This document shows positions 16,711 through 27,065 of a stretch of DNA of 64,000 bases, one piece after another. How positions within the stretch are numbered: the stretch's first letter is position 1; every line of letters starts with the position of its first letter. The DNA lies in contig NZ_JTJC03000008.1 of the NCBI RefSeq assembly GCF_000817735.3, positions 1-64,000 of the forward strand. Reading direction: 5' to 3'. The notes under the pieces are model-generated. The model did not search any database and had not been told where the DNA came from. It saw only the letters and a program-made list of their open reading frames with translations. The position numbers and the translations under genes are program-made. The stretch is from Scytonema millei VB511283 (lineage in GTDB: Bacteria > Cyanobacteriota > Cyanobacteriia > Cyanobacteriales > Chroococcidiopsidaceae).

Positions 16711-19700
16711 CGTGCTACCCAAGGGTTGACGGTGACAATAATCTCTGTTCCTTGCCCAGGTTGACTCCTAATCGTCAGTTGTGCGTCGATGCGCTCTGCC
16801 CGCTCGCTCATGCCTAATAAGCCAAACCCCTCAGAGCATGGAATACTCCCAACTCCAAAGCCCTGCCCATTGTCTTTCACACGCAAGCAAAACCGCTCGA
16901 GATCGTAGACTAGCTTCACTCGGATTTCGTCAGCATTGGCGTGTCTGATCGCATTCGTTAATGCTTCCTGCCCAATCCGTAGTAGGTTATTCTCGACTTC
17001 AGTGGGTAGAGAATACACTGCACCCTCAATCTCATAATATAAGGTGGTGTCAGTTGCAGCAGCTCTGGTTTGAGCGACGAGACGATGGAGAGCGCTCTGT
17101 AAACTGCCCGACTCCAAAAGCTGAGGACGGAGCGCGACGACCGATCGCCGCGCTTCAGTCAATCCAGTTCGCGCCAATTCTTTGATCAGGTCTAGATGTG
17201 CCTGAGCTGCTTCTAAATCATCCGTTAGCACCTGTTTTGCAGCGCCTACCTGAGCCAGAATACCTGTAAACGCCTGAGCGAGTGTATCGTGAATTTCGCG
17301 TGCCATGCGGTTGCGCTCCTCTAAAATTGAGGCGGCTTCTGCTTGCTTCAGCGCCGTAATATCTCGCGTTAGCCAAATCACCCGATCGCGATCGATTGGT
17401 GCAATGCGAGCCGAAAACCAGGCTTCTCGTCCATTTAGAAACGTACTGTACTCGACTGTAAGGATTTGTTGGGTTCCCAGCACCTGCTGAATATAGCTTA
17501 GAAATTCATCGGCTTGTTCCTTTCCGAGTTGATGCATGGTTTGACCAATCATCTCCTCAATGGGTTGCCATAGCAGATTTGGTTCCTGTACGATTATTTC
17601 AAGGAATCGCCCTTCAGCAGTCAGTACAAATAATGGATCGGGAATTGCCTCAATTAGAGTCCGTAGCTTTGTCTCTGAGGCTTGTAGGGCTTCTTCTGCT
17701 TGCTTGCGTTCGCGTAGCGCAGCTTGCTGTTCGCTAATATCTGCAACCACTCCTTCTACACATTCATCATTCAGACGAGAAGAGTAAAGTGCCCAAAACG
17801 GCGTACCATCTCGTTTTCGCATCTGCACTTCAAAGCTTTGAATTGTACCATCACGGGTTAGCAATTCAATCGCTGAGGAGCGATCGCTGAGATTCACATA
17901 GTAGTTTACAGTATGTTCAAGCCCAATCATTTCATCGGGTGAATCAAAACCAAACAGATCGGCAAGGCGTTGATTGGCTTCGAGAATTAATCCATCCGAG
18001 AGGCGGGTGCGGTAGATACCTACCTGTGAGTTTTCAAAGATATTGCGGAACTTGGCTTCACTGCGCTGTAGGGCTGCCTCTGCAAGTTTGCAGTCGCTAA
18101 TGTCCCTAATCAAACCATAGTATCCTTGGACTTGACCATTGGCACTAAAATCGGGGATGTGGGTAGCACTGATATAATTTTTGCTACCTGGGGGAATTTC
18201 TGCCTCGAAAGTGGTGCTTTGCCCTCCCAGCACTTGATTAATATACGGCTCAGCAATCTGATAAGCCGCCTCACTCACAATCTCACGAACATGTTTGCCC
18301 AGAATTTCATCTCGACTACGCTTGAACCAAACCTCATAGGCACGATTAACAAACCGATAGCGTCGATCTGCATCCACATAGCTGATATAAACAGGAAGAG
18401 CATCGGTGATGAGTCGTAATTCCTGTTCTCGGTCGCGCAGTGCGGCTTCGCTTGCCTGTAACGCTGCCGTTCGTTGGGCGACCTGTTGCTCAAGAGTGCG
18501 GTTGTAATCGGCTAGCAGTTTCTCTGCTTGTTTGCGCTGGGTAATGTCTTGAAAAGCAGCGATCGCATGAGTTATATTGCCCTGTTCGTCATAAACTGGC
18601 GTTCCCCATGCCTCAACTGGAATTGTGGTGTTGTTTTGCCGAATTTCTAGATCTTCACTCCTGGTGCGTTCGCCCTTTAACGCTCGGATAGTTGGCAGTT
18701 TCTCTGTCGGATAGATTCGATCCGTTTCCGCTTCATAAAACTGATAAACTGCTGAAATTTGCTCCTGTGCTACGGAGGGATCGGTTCCTTTCCCCATGAG
18801 CTGAATGCCGCGTTGGTTGGCATAGTAAGGGCGACCAGTCGCATCCACGATCGCAATTCCCACCGGAACCGCTTCGAGAAACTGAGCGATCTTGCTTTCG
18901 CTCTTCCGCAGCTTGGAGTAAAGGAAAGCATTTTCGATCGCGATTGCTGTTTGTGTCGATAATAGGTTCAAAACCTGCGTTCTTTCGGTTGTAAATGCTC
19001 CAACTGCTAATTTATTTTCTAAATACAATATGCCAACCAGTTTAGCCTGATTGAGTAGCGGCAAACAGAAAATAGATTTAGTTTGGTTGCGTTGAATGTA
19101 TGACTCATTGATAAAAGCTCCTTCACCAATCGCTTCATTTAAAATGACAGATTCATGAGTGCGGATAACATAATTAATAATTGCTTCGGGTAAGCGATCT
19201 ATAATTGGAACGGATTGCAGCACTTGCGTAATATAGACATTCTCACCATCACCATCATTTAGTTGACCAGTCGCTTCAATTACCCACCCTCCTGAGTTTT
19301 CTAGAATTAAATATCCGGTTTGTGCGCCAGCATTTTGAATTAATATCTGCATTAATAAACGCAGCAAATGCTCTAGTTCAATTTCACGAGCAATCGCTTG
19401 TGAAGCTTTCATTATCGCCGCTAAATCTAAAGCAATATCCGAGCGACTAGAGCTAGTTTCAGAAGTGGTAGATACTGACGTGAGAGTTACCTTAGACAAC
19501 TGAGAAAAAAATTGTGGATAGCGATTTTCTAAATCTTTAACTTTAGCTTTTGCACCCCAGCGATTGTAGCAGTAATGGGCTTCTTTCATGTAGGTTTGGG
19601 CAAATTTTTCTCTACCTCGCATCAAATAATGTTTAGCCGCCAATTCATAAGCTAGTGCTTCTTCTTGGATAAACTCATTCTCAGCAGCACCTGCGATCGC

Positions 19701-22700
19701 TCGTTCGTAAAACTCTTCAGCCTCAAAAAATTGCCCTAAGACTCGCGCTTTTTCTGCCTCAACTAGATCGTATTTATGCAAATAATTCATTGGGGCATAA
19801 TGCGCCCATTGTTTCATTTTCTCCTGGCTATGAGCAACTTGTTCAAGGATTTCCGACTGCGCTCGATCGCTACTTTCAAAATAGGTTCCAAGTCTTGCTA
19901 GAGAATTGTAGAGGTAGTACAAAACAAAAATGGTAGCCGCTGTGACGCAGCTTGAATAACTTTCCGCTATATCTGCGTATTCAACTGCACGAGCATTCTC
20001 AGAAAATAGATAGTATAGGAAAAGTTTGCTGAAATAGACACAAAAGATTGCAGTTCCATCATTTGCTGCTTGGTGTTGTGGTAATCCATTTTCCTCATTG
20101 TAGAATTTGCCAACTAGACGGTAGGGATCGCTCGATCGTCCCATCAAATTGGCAATCGTCTGCTGAAAAATTTGAATCCAGGTGAGTGCTACTTCTTGCT
20201 TGATTTGGCGGATTGCTTCGCTATAGGTTGCTATGTTGCCCTCAACTTCCGCGAGTTCCTTCCCCATGAAAAAGGAGTGAGTGCAGTAACCCTGAGCGCA
20301 ATAGGCAGCAAACTCTAAATCCCCAGTCTCCAGCCCGCTTTGATAGCCTTCTAGTAATGGCTTGGATATTTTTCTAAGATACTCTTTCCAGTGAATGATG
20401 GAGATGTTCACGACGAACAATGTTCTAGCTCTAAGTGAATGAAGATTCGACTGCGACAAGAGCTTCAAAGCAAGCTGTCCAAACTGGTAGCCAGACTCGA
20501 TGTTTCCGACTATTCCACAGAGAATTAATCCATGCAAGGCGTATGCAAAGGGAGACACCAGTGCATTGCCATACTGGATTGACAAGTTAACCTGTTTAGA
20601 CACCAGTAGAGGCATTAGATCGGGAGCAGCAATCCAGGCAGCAACCGTTATCCTGGATAGGATTCGCATCGCCGTCAACTTTTCTGGCTCGGTCATTTGG
20701 GGCAAATGAATCAAGCCCTCGATCGCTTTTCCACTGAGAAGGCTTAAAATTACATCTAGCTCAAGCTGAATATCTGACTGAGTGGGCTTTTTGGGAAAAT
20801 CGATCCCTAGTTGCTGCAAAACTTGCAATGCCGTATCGATCGCCTTCAATGGCTGGTTCTGTGCGATGTAAGTTTGAATTTTGACTTCATAAACTTTTAT
20901 GATGTCGAGAATTGTTTTAGCTTCTTGTATAACGATCGGTGTCCAGTATTCTACCTGCTCAAAATTGCCACACAAGTATGCGACTTCTGTTGTTTCTAAA
21001 GATAAATCCAATGCTAGCTGATAATTTGTTTGCCAGCTAGAAGCTGCCAGCCATTCTCGAGCTGTGGCTAAGTAATTTTGAGCCATACTATAGGCGATGG
21101 CGGCTTTTGCTTTCTGACCTGCGATTAAATTCAAGAAAGCAATTTCAGTTCGTTTTGCGCGATCGCTGACCAACTCAATTCCCCGATTGAGATGATCGAC
21201 AATTTCAAACAGTCGCTCAGATTGTTGCTCTGCTGAAGTTTTTTCAAGTAAATTGCGACCAATTTGGAGATGAACGACTTGTTTTTGAGATTCATCAATT
21301 AAAGCATAAGCAGCTTGCTGTACGCGATCGTGCGAAAACTTATACTCTTGAACTAACAAGTTTTCATCTAATTCAGATAGAGGTTGAATTAATCCAGCTT
21401 GGATTGCAGCTAGTAAATCTAGAGAAATTGCTGGCGGCGATTTTTCACAAACAAGTGCGAGAGTATCTAGATCGAATTCTGCTCCGATACAAGCGGCTAA
21501 ACGAAGAATTTGCTGTGTTTCTTGTGGCAGATTCTTTAACTGGAGCAGCAGCAACTCCACCACATTATCAGTTATATCTTGGGTTTCAATCTGGGCAATG
21601 TCCCACTGCCAGCATAAGCGATCTGCATCAAAAGTCAGCAGATTTTCGCTATACAGCATTCGTAAAAATTCACATGAGAAGAAAGGGTTACCCTCGGTTT
21701 TACGTAACACTAATTGGGTGAGGGGACGCACGGTGTCAACATTGTGATGTAGCGTCTCGGCAATCAATTGACTTAACGGATCAGGCGTTAAGGGCGCTAA
21801 GATAATCTCCTGAAGCACTGCCCCTTGTTTTCTCAGTTTCTCCAGCGTTAGTATTAGTGGATGCGTTGAAGTTACTTCATGATCTCGATAGGCTCCAATC
21901 AAAAATAGATACTGGGTTTGCTCGTCGAGTAATATTAGCTCGATTAACTTCAGCGTCGCGGAGTCGATCCACTGCAAATCGTCTAAGAAGATGACCAGGG
22001 GATGCTCCTTGTCACAAAACACCCGCACAAACTTTTGAAACGTTAGATTGAAGCGATTTTGAGCTTCAGTTGCTCCAACTTCCGGTACGGGCGGCCGCTT
22101 GCCAATAATTAGCTCAACTTCTGGGATTGCATCAATGATGATTTGTCCGTTGCTGCCCAATGCCGCAAGTAAATGCGATCGCCACTGTTGCAACTGCTCG
22201 TCAGGTTCGCCTAGTAGTTGCTGTACCAATTTTTGCAGGGCATCGACGATCGCGCTGTAGGGAATATTGCGCTCGAAAGAGTCAAACTTTCCCCAGATAA
22301 AATAGCCGTGCTTTGCCGTAATGGGTTTGTAAAGTTCCTGCACCAATGCCGATTTACCAATTCCAGCGTAACCAGAAACCAACATCATTTCGACATTGAA
22401 TTGTGGAGAATTCTCTGCATTTTCCCTTGCGGCTACTCTGTCAAACGCCGCTAATAATGCTTCAATCTCTCCTTCTCGCCCATACAGTTTTTGGGGAATT
22501 TGAAACTGCTCGGAAACATCTTGCCGACCTAATTGGAAGGAGTTAATTTGACCAATTTGGGCTAGTTGCCGATCGCAGCGTTCTAAATCTGCTTTAATGC
22601 CCCAAGCACTTTGATAGCGATCCTCGGCATTTTTCGCCATCAATTTCAAAATTATGTCGGAAACAGGTTTGGGAATTGTAGAATTTAGTTCGTGTGGGGG

Positions 22701-23393
22701 AACGGGCTGTTTGGCAATATGGCAATGAACTAGTTCTAGGATGTCGCTGGTGGGAAACGGCAACTGTCCGGTCAAAAGTTTGTAAAATGTTGCGCCCAGC
22801 GAGTAAAAATCGCTGCGGTAGTCGAGCATCCGGTTCATGCGCCCAGTTTGCTCTGGAGATAAGTAGGCAAGGGTTCCTTCCAGAAGATGGAGACTTTTAA
22901 ACGTTGGGTTAGTGCGGCTGAATCGGGTGGCAATCCCAAAATCAATCATTTTGACCACGCCAGTATCTAGATTCAGGACGATGTTGCTAGGATTGATATC
23001 TTTATGAATGATGTTAGCAGCATGGATTTTGCCTAGAATGTCAGTAATGGCGATCGCTAGCCTAAGAAAATTCGCACTAGGCATGGGGTAAAAGTCCGAT
23101 TGCTGCTGCCGCAACCGTTCTAAAGACTCGCCGCCAAAGTCTTCTAGCAGGATGACGAGCGTGCGCTGATAGTCCTGCTGGCTGTAAGCCTTCACTACGC
23201 CATCGATGCTGAGGGAATGGGTAATTTCATATTCCTGTTTGTAGCGGGTTAATTCTTGGGGAGAGGGGTAATTTTGCTTGAGCAGTTTGACGACGATCGC
23301 CCGCTCGTCTTGCTCTCTGATGCCCCGATACACTAGAGATGCCGAACTCTCATAGATTTTGCTTAAGATGGCAACTCCAGGTAGGGCGATCAT
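16707..23393 (-). CDS. Trifunctional Ser/Thr kinase / AAA ATPase / sensor histidine kinase
   Basis: 2228 residues. In order: Ser/Thr kinase (1-270; Lys36, HKD Asp132, DFG Asp151), AAA ATPase (about 300-600; Walker A GYAGIGKS at 341-348, Walker B FLDDLQW), a helical repeat region (about 600-1290), GAF (about 1315-1490), four PAS domains (about 1490-2010), HisKA_3 (phospho-His2035 in AREIHDTLAQ) and HATPase (N box QEALTNAIRHA, DNGQGFG). All catalytic residues are present. This class is frequent in filamentous cyanobacteria. It should integrate phosphorylation by two chemistries and signal to the coupled response regulator. The start ATG 23393 follows GGAGAGAG. The stimulus is unknown; GAF and PAS suggest a small ligand or redox input. 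Confidence 0.95.
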   Translation of the reverse strand: MIALPGVAILSKIYESSASLVYRGIREQDERAIVVKLLKQNYPSPQELTRYKQEYEITHSLSIDGVVKAYSQQDYQRTLVILLEDFGGESLERLRQQQSDFYPMPSANFLRLAIAITDILGKIHAANIIHKDINPSNIVLNLDTGVVKMIDFGIATRFSRTNPTFKSLHLLEGTLAYLSPEQTGRMNRMLDYRSDFYSLGATFYKLLTGQLPFPTSDILELVHCHIAKQPVPPHELNSTIPKPVSDIILKLMAKNAEDRYQSAWGIKADLERCDRQLAQIGQINSFQLGRQDVSEQFQIPQKLYGREGEIEALLAAFDRVAARENAENSPQFNVEMMLVSGYAGIGKSALVQELYKPITAKHGYFIWGKFDSFERNIPYSAIVDALQKLVQQLLGEPDEQLQQWRSHLLAALGSNGQIIIDAIPEVELIIGKRPPVPEVGATEAQNRFNLTFQKFVRVFCDKEHPLVIFLDDLQWIDSATLKLIELILLDEQTQYLFLIGAYRDHEVTSTHPLILTLEKLRKQGAVLQEIILAPLTPDPLSQLIAETLHHNVDTVRPLTQLVLRKTEGNPFFSCEFLRMLYSENLLTFDADRLCWQWDIAQIETQDITDNVVELLLLQLKNLPQETQQILRLAACIGAEFDLDTLALVCEKSPPAISLDLLAAIQAGLIQPLSELDENLLVQEYKFSHDRVQQAAYALIDESQKQVVHLQIGRNLLEKTSAEQQSERLFEIVDHLNRGIELVSDRAKRTEIAFLNLIAGQKAKAAIAYSMAQNYLATAREWLAASSWQTNYQLALDLSLETTEVAYLCGNFEQVEYWTPIVIQEAKTILDIIKVYEVKIQTYIAQNQPLKAIDTALQVLQQLGIDFPKKPTQSDIQLELDVILSLLSGKAIEGLIHLPQMTEPEKLTAMRILSRITVAAWIAAPDLMPLLVSKQVNLSIQYGNALVSPFAYALHGLILCGIVGNIESGYQFGQLALKLLSQSNLHSLRARTLFVVNISIIHWKEYLRKISKPLLEGYQSGLETGDLEFAAYCAQGYCTHSFFMGKELAEVEGNIATYSEAIRQIKQEVALTWIQIFQQTIANLMGRSSDPYRLVGKFYNEENGLPQHQAANDGTAIFCVYFSKLFLYYLFSENARAVEYADIAESYSSCVTAATIFVLYYLYNSLARLGTYFESSDRAQSEILEQVAHSQEKMKQWAHYAPMNYLHKYDLVEAEKARVLGQFFEAEEFYERAIAGAAENEFIQEEALAYELAAKHYLMRGREKFAQTYMKEAHYCYNRWGAKAKVKDLENRYPQFFSQLSKVTLTSVSTTSETSSSRSDIALDLAAIMKASQAIAREIELEHLLRLLMQILIQNAGAQTGYLILENSGGWVIEATGQLNDGDGENVYITQVLQSVPIIDRLPEAIINYVIRTHESVILNEAIGEGAFINESYIQRNQTKSIFCLPLLNQAKLVGILYLENKLAVGAFTTERTQVLNLLSTQTAIAIENAFLYSKLRKSESKIAQFLEAVPVGIAIVDATGRPYYANQRGIQLMGKGTDPSVAQEQISAVYQFYEAETDRIYPTEKLPTIRALKGERTRSEDLEIRQNNTTIPVEAWGTPVYDEQGNITHAIAAFQDITQRKQAEKLLADYNRTLEQQVAQRTAALQASEAALRDREQELRLITDALPVYISYVDADRRYRFVNRAYEVWFKRSRDEILGKHVREIVSEAAYQIAEPYINQVLGGQSTTFEAEIPPGSKNYISATHIPDFSANGQVQGYYGLIRDISDCKLAEAALQRSEAKFRNIFENSQVGIYRTRLSDGLILEANQRLADLFGFDSPDEMIGLEHTVNYYVNLSDRSSAIELLTRDGTIQSFEVQMRKRDGTPFWALYSSRLNDECVEGVVADISEQQAALRERKQAEEALQASETKLRTLIEAIPDPLFVLTAEGRFLEIIVQEPNLLWQPIEEMIGQTMHQLGKEQADEFLSYIQQVLGTQQILTVEYSTFLNGREAWFSARIAPIDRDRVIWLTRDITALKQAEAASILEERNRMAREIHDTLAQAFTGILAQVGAAKQVLTDDLEAAQAHLDLIKELARTGLTEARRSVVALRPQLLESGSLQSALHRLVAQTRAAATDTTLYYEIEGAVYSLPTEVENNLLRIGQEALTNAIRHANADEIRVKLVYDLERFCLRVKDNGQGFGVGSIPCSEGFGLLGMSERAERIDAQLTIRSQPGQGTEIIVTVNPWVAR

Positions 23394-23914
23394 ACAACTC
23401 TCTCCCGATGAGTGTCATCAGCTGTATCATCAAGTATATCGTTTATATCATGTGCCAAGCTCCAGCAAATAACACAATTGGGCAAATTCGCCTGGTGCTG
23501 GCTCCGCTCCGCTAAACGGGTTGCTCTCTAGGGGTGCGAGGCAGTTATTCTACATCGCTAGATTTTCTCTAATAAGCGCGTCGAAATCAAATTGGTTTTA
23601 GAACTCAAATCCTGCGCGAGCTTGAAATTTAGAATCTTTGCACAGTAAGAGCTTTAGACTACATCACATTCACCAAATTTGTCAGTAAATTCGCTCTTAT
23701 CCTTGTGGTGTTTCAGTTTTCAAGAATCGGATCGAAATGCTTTGAGATCCTAAACTAATTCGCACCATGATACACTTAGGCCATATATTCTTGCTCAGTA
23801 GATTGAAGAGAGAAAATTGCCACAAAAGCTGCGTACTTTCCTCACTGTCTGTTTTTGGTAGTGCTAAAGAGGAAAGGATGAGAACATGAAATCATTGTTG
23901 TCATTTGATTAAGT
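23394..23914. other. Intergenic gap before IS1 remnant
   Basis: No gene seen. It holds the promoter region of the giant kinase at its left end. Near 23859 a GGTAGTGCTAAAGAGG stretch may be the left end of the IS1-family element whose transposase remnant follows, but no matching right end is visible. Confidence 0.4.
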
Positions 23915-24335
23915 GTGCTGATGTTTACTGCTCTGCCTGCCTGTCCCAGTTGTCAGTCTGAAGATGTGGTCAAAAACGATCGAACTCGACATCAAAAGCA
24001 AAATTACAAGCGCCGAGACTGTGGGCGGCAATTCGTCAAAAATCCACAGTGGCGGATGATTAGCGAGGAAACTAAAGGTATCATTGACCGATTGCTGCTG
24101 GAAAAACTGTCACTAGCTGGCATTGCCCCTGCCTTACAAATTTCCGAACTGTGGGTACAACAATACGTCAACCAGAAATACCAGCAAGTGACTCAGAAGG
24201 TGCAGGTGCGCGACATGCGCCGAAACGCCGTCTAACAGTGCAGATGGATGAGTTATGGTCGTTTGTGGACGGGCGGGGACAAGCAGTGGGTGTGGCTAGC
24301 AATGGACGCAGACACTCGTGAGAAGACTTGCAGAT
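23915..24335 (+). pseudogene. IS1-family transposase remnant
   Basis: The first 106 codons give an InsA-like N-terminus with the zinc motif CPSCQSEDVVKND and YKRRDCGRQFV. The frame then stops at 24233, but the InsB part continues in another frame (RRLTVQMDELWSFVDGRG) and shifts back again (DKQWVWLAMDADTRE). The C-terminal catalytic half is missing after about 24335, where the asparaginase frame starts. So there are at least two frameshifts plus a 3' truncation. Confidence 0.85.
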
Positions 24336-25395
24336 CGAATGCACTAGCACGAAGGGCGATCGCTTGACCGATGCTACCTGCACCAATACCACCATTCAGC
24401 CTCAACTGCCAAATGTCGTTATTATTGCAACTGGTGGCACGATCGCAGGTACGGGGGCGACTAGCACGACAACAGTAGGATATACTGCCGCTAAGGTAGG
24501 AATCGATTCACTGCTGAACGCCGTTCCTGAAATCAAGAAAGTAGCCAATGTCAAAGGCGAACAACTATTTCAAATTGCCAGTCAACATATCACTAACGAC
24601 CATTGGCTTAAACTAGCTAAGCGAGTCAATCAACTTTTAGCATCAAATGATGTCGATGGAATTGTCATTACTCACGGCACTGACACGCTAGAAGAAACAG
24701 CCTATTTTCTCAATTTGGTTGTGAAAAGCGATAAGCCAGTAGTATTAGTTGGTTCGATGCGTCCCTCGACTGCAATTAGTGCCGATGGTCCTTTAAATTT
24801 ATACAATGCAGTAGTTGTGGCAGGTAGTAAGCAAGCGAAAGGCAAGGGAGTATTAGTATGCTTAAATGACGAGATTAGTAGCGCCAGAGATGTGAGCAAG
24901 ACAAGTACCATGCTGATAGAAACTTTTCAAACTCCAGATCTAGGCTACTTAGGATATATTCAAGCAGGCGTACCCCACTTCTACAGACAAGCAACCCGCA
25001 AGCACACAACGGCAAGTGAATTTGATGTTTCTCGTCTCAATTCGTTACCGCGAGTTGAGATCCTTTATGGTTATGCCAACAACAGCCGTGTCATGCTAGA
25101 TGCTGCCGTTGCAGCTGGTGCAAAAGGCTTAGTTCATGCGGGGACGGGAAACGGTAGCCTATTTAGTGAAATTGAACAAGGACTGATAGACGCACAAAAA
25201 AAGGGGGTGGAGATCGTCAGAAGTTCTCGTACTGGTAGTGGGATCGTAGCGCGGAACGGTGAAGTCAATGATGATAAATTAAATTTTGTCGTAGCCGATA
25301 ATTTGAATCCACAAAAAGCTCGCGTCCTGTTAATGCTAGCTTTGACGAAAACAAACGATCCGAAAACAATTCAGCAGGCATTCTATGAATACTAG
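24328..25395 (+). CDS. ansB: Type II L-asparaginase, 5' end replaced by IS remnant
   Basis: Catalytic motifs are intact: ATGGTIAGTG with nucleophile Thr38, and THGTDTLEET with Thr118-Asp119, plus GSMRPSTAISADGPLNL. It hydrolyses asparagine to aspartate and ammonia. No ATG lies before the first motif; in-frame starts are TTG at 24328 and 24364, both within or next to IS1-derived sequence. Type II enzymes normally carry a signal peptide here, and none is visible. The native start was therefore probably removed by the insertion, and export or expression may be lost. Confidence 0.85.
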   Translation: MQIECTSTKGDRLTDATCTNTTIQPQLPNVVIIATGGTIAGTGATSTTTVGYTAAKVGIDSLLNAVPEIKKVANVKGEQLFQIASQHITNDHWLKLAKRVNQLLASNDVDGIVITHGTDTLEETAYFLNLVVKSDKPVVLVGSMRPSTAISADGPLNLYNAVVVAGSKQAKGKGVLVCLNDEISSARDVSKTSTMLIETFQTPDLGYLGYIQAGVPHFYRQATRKHTTASEFDVSRLNSLPRVEILYGYANNSRVMLDAAVAAGAKGLVHAGTGNGSLFSEIEQGLIDAQKKGVEIVRSSRTGSGIVARNGEVNDDKLNFVVADNLNPQKARVLLMLALTKTNDPKTIQQAFYEY

Positions 25396-25455
25396 GAATA
25401 TTAAAAATGGTCTACGAACAAAGATTTTTCACCAACAAGCTCCAAGTGGTACAGA

Positions 25456-25599
25456 TGTTTGAATAAACTCATCCCTGCAAGGCACAGTGCAGAGTCAGCT
25501 TGGGATAGGATGGCTATTTGGTTTTCAGGGGAAGTCAAGGAAGGGTTTACCGTTGACGAGTGGGAAAGTTTTAGTGAGGAAGTTAAACGCGACGAGTAG
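25456..25599 (+). pseudogene. Short protein-like remnant
   Basis: A frame without start reads CLNKLIPARHSAESAWDR, then MAIWFSGEVKEGFTVDEW to a stop at 25599. The composition looks like coding sequence and ATG 25510 could start a 29-residue product, but the upstream part is cut. I do not recognise the family. It may be the 3' end of a lost gene. Confidence 0.3.
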
Positions 25600-25710
25600 C
25601 GATCGCCATCCACTCTTAAAGAAAACTGTAGCGGCATCTCAAATTTACCGTTCGGCAGCGGATAAAGGAAAGTAAAATTAGAAACAAGGCTGTTACCCGT
25701 AGAGTTAGCT

Positions 25711-25893
25711 ATGCTTGACTTTCCGCTTTTGGCACAAAAGTCTTCTGATATCGCTTTCAGTATCAGTATCAACGGAGTTGTCGCTTTAATAGCAGGGATA
25801 CTGATTCTTTTTCTCCCGCGACTACTCAATTACATTGTGGCAGTGTATCTAATTGTTATCGGGCTAGTGGAAATCTTCAATTTACGTACTTAG
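25711..25893 (+). CDS. DUF3096 family small membrane protein
   Basis: A 60-residue protein with two hydrophobic helices. GVVALIAGILILFLPRLLNYIVAVYLIVIGLVEI matches DUF3096 (ILIxxxPRLLNYIVAxYLIxxG). Function unknown. It is convergent with the hydroquinone reductase gene across a 42-bp palindrome. Confidence 0.8.
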   Translation: MLDFPLLAQKSSDIAFSISINGVVALIAGILILFLPRLLNYIVAVYLIVIGLVEIFNLRT

Positions 25894-25910
25894 ACAATGG
25901 GGTCAGCCGT

Positions 25911-25952
25911 TTGGGAGTGCATAGGGAGCGATCGCTCCCTATGCACTCCCAA
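25911..25952. terminator. 42-bp perfect palindrome between convergent genes
   Basis: The sequence begins TTGGGAGTGCATAGGGAGCG and is perfectly self-complementary, with a HIP1 octamer at its centre. It lies 18 nt after the DUF3096 stop and includes the last codons and stop of the opposing gene. It would form a strong hairpin in both transcripts, so a bidirectional terminator is likely. Confidence 0.7.
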
Positions 25953-26907
25953 AGCGATCGCGATCGTGCTGTTGGTCAAAATCGACGATTGGACCCTTCG
26001 GCACAATTCGATTGGGATTAATCTCGGTCATACTCATGTAATAGGCACATTTGATATAGTCCTGATTGCACGTCACTTTGAATTGGGGACGCTGATATAG
26101 GTCTAGTAGATAATTCCAAAGGTTCGGATAGTCGATAATTCGCCGCAAATTGCACTTAAAGTGACCGTAATACACCGAGTCGAAGCGATAAAGCGTTGCA
26201 AATAGACAAATATCAGCTTCCGTGAGGCGATCGCCACATAAATAACGCTGCTTGCCCAGAACAGTTTCCCATCGATCTAAACTCTCGAACAGTTGGGTCA
26301 CGGCTTCTTCGTAGGCTGCTTGCGAAGTTGCAAAACCAGCGCGATAAACACCAGCATTAATTGGTAGATAAATTGCATCGATAGTTTCATCGATCTGCTG
26401 TTGTAAGTCGCGTGGGTATAAGTCGATTTTCTGCGTTGCCAATGCAGCAAACTCTACGTCAAACATCCGCACGATCTCGCGAGATTCGTTGTTGACAATG
26501 GTTTGAGATTGCTTATCCCACAAAACGGGAACAGTGACTCGCCCTGTGTAATTGGGATCGGCTTTGAGATAAATCTCTTGCAAATATTGAGCGTGATTCA
26601 CCGAGTCAGGAATGGCTCCTGGCGCATCACTAAACATCCAGCCTTTATCGCTCATAATTGGATCGACAATAGAGACAGAGATGACATCATTCAACCCTTT
26701 GAGTTGGAGCATGATTAAGGTGCGGTGCGCCCACGGACACGCCAAGGAAACGTAGAGGTGATAGCGTAGAGCTTCTGCCTTAAACCCGCTCTTTCCACCT
26801 GCACTCACGCGCTCTCGAAACGTTGTTGGAATCTCATGGAACTCACCGCTTTGATTTTGCTCGTTCTCATCAGTTATCCATTTACCTGCAACCATTATTC
26901 CCGTCAT
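25939..26907 (-). CDS. yqjG: Glutathionyl-hydroquinone reductase (Xi-class GST)
   Basis: A 322-residue cytoplasmic enzyme. The active-site Cys57 is in SLACPWAHR, the hallmark of Xi-class GSTs, preceded by LYV. VPVLWDKQSQTIVNNESREIVRM matches the glutathione site, and the C-terminal helical domain contains the usual DRLTEADICLFATLYRFD. It reduces glutathionyl-hydroquinones to hydroquinones. ATG 26907 follows GGAGG. The stop lies in a large palindrome. Confidence 0.92.
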   Translation of the reverse strand: MTGIMVAGKWITDENEQNQSGEFHEIPTTFRERVSAGGKSGFKAEALRYHLYVSLACPWAHRTLIMLQLKGLNDVISVSIVDPIMSDKGWMFSDAPGAIPDSVNHAQYLQEIYLKADPNYTGRVTVPVLWDKQSQTIVNNESREIVRMFDVEFAALATQKIDLYPRDLQQQIDETIDAIYLPINAGVYRAGFATSQAAYEEAVTQLFESLDRWETVLGKQRYLCGDRLTEADICLFATLYRFDSVYYGHFKCNLRRIIDYPNLWNYLLDLYQRPQFKVTCNQDYIKCAYYMSMTEINPNRIVPKGPIVDFDQQHDRDRFGSA

Positions 26908-27065
26908 AATTCCCTCCTAAATGTGTTGGTGCAATTCTGCCTCTGCTGCTTTATTTGAATTGATAAAAGTGTTATTAGAGTAGTCTTAAGTTGTCGTTTT
27001 TCTTGAGTGATACTGTTAAGTGCGCTTGCAGCAGTCTAGAGTATTAGAGCAATCGTAAATAATAA

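Noticed and set aside
25401-25829. Minus-strand ORF of 142 codons
   Set aside because: It overlaps the DUF3096 start and the plus-strand remnant, with no ribosome site or domain.
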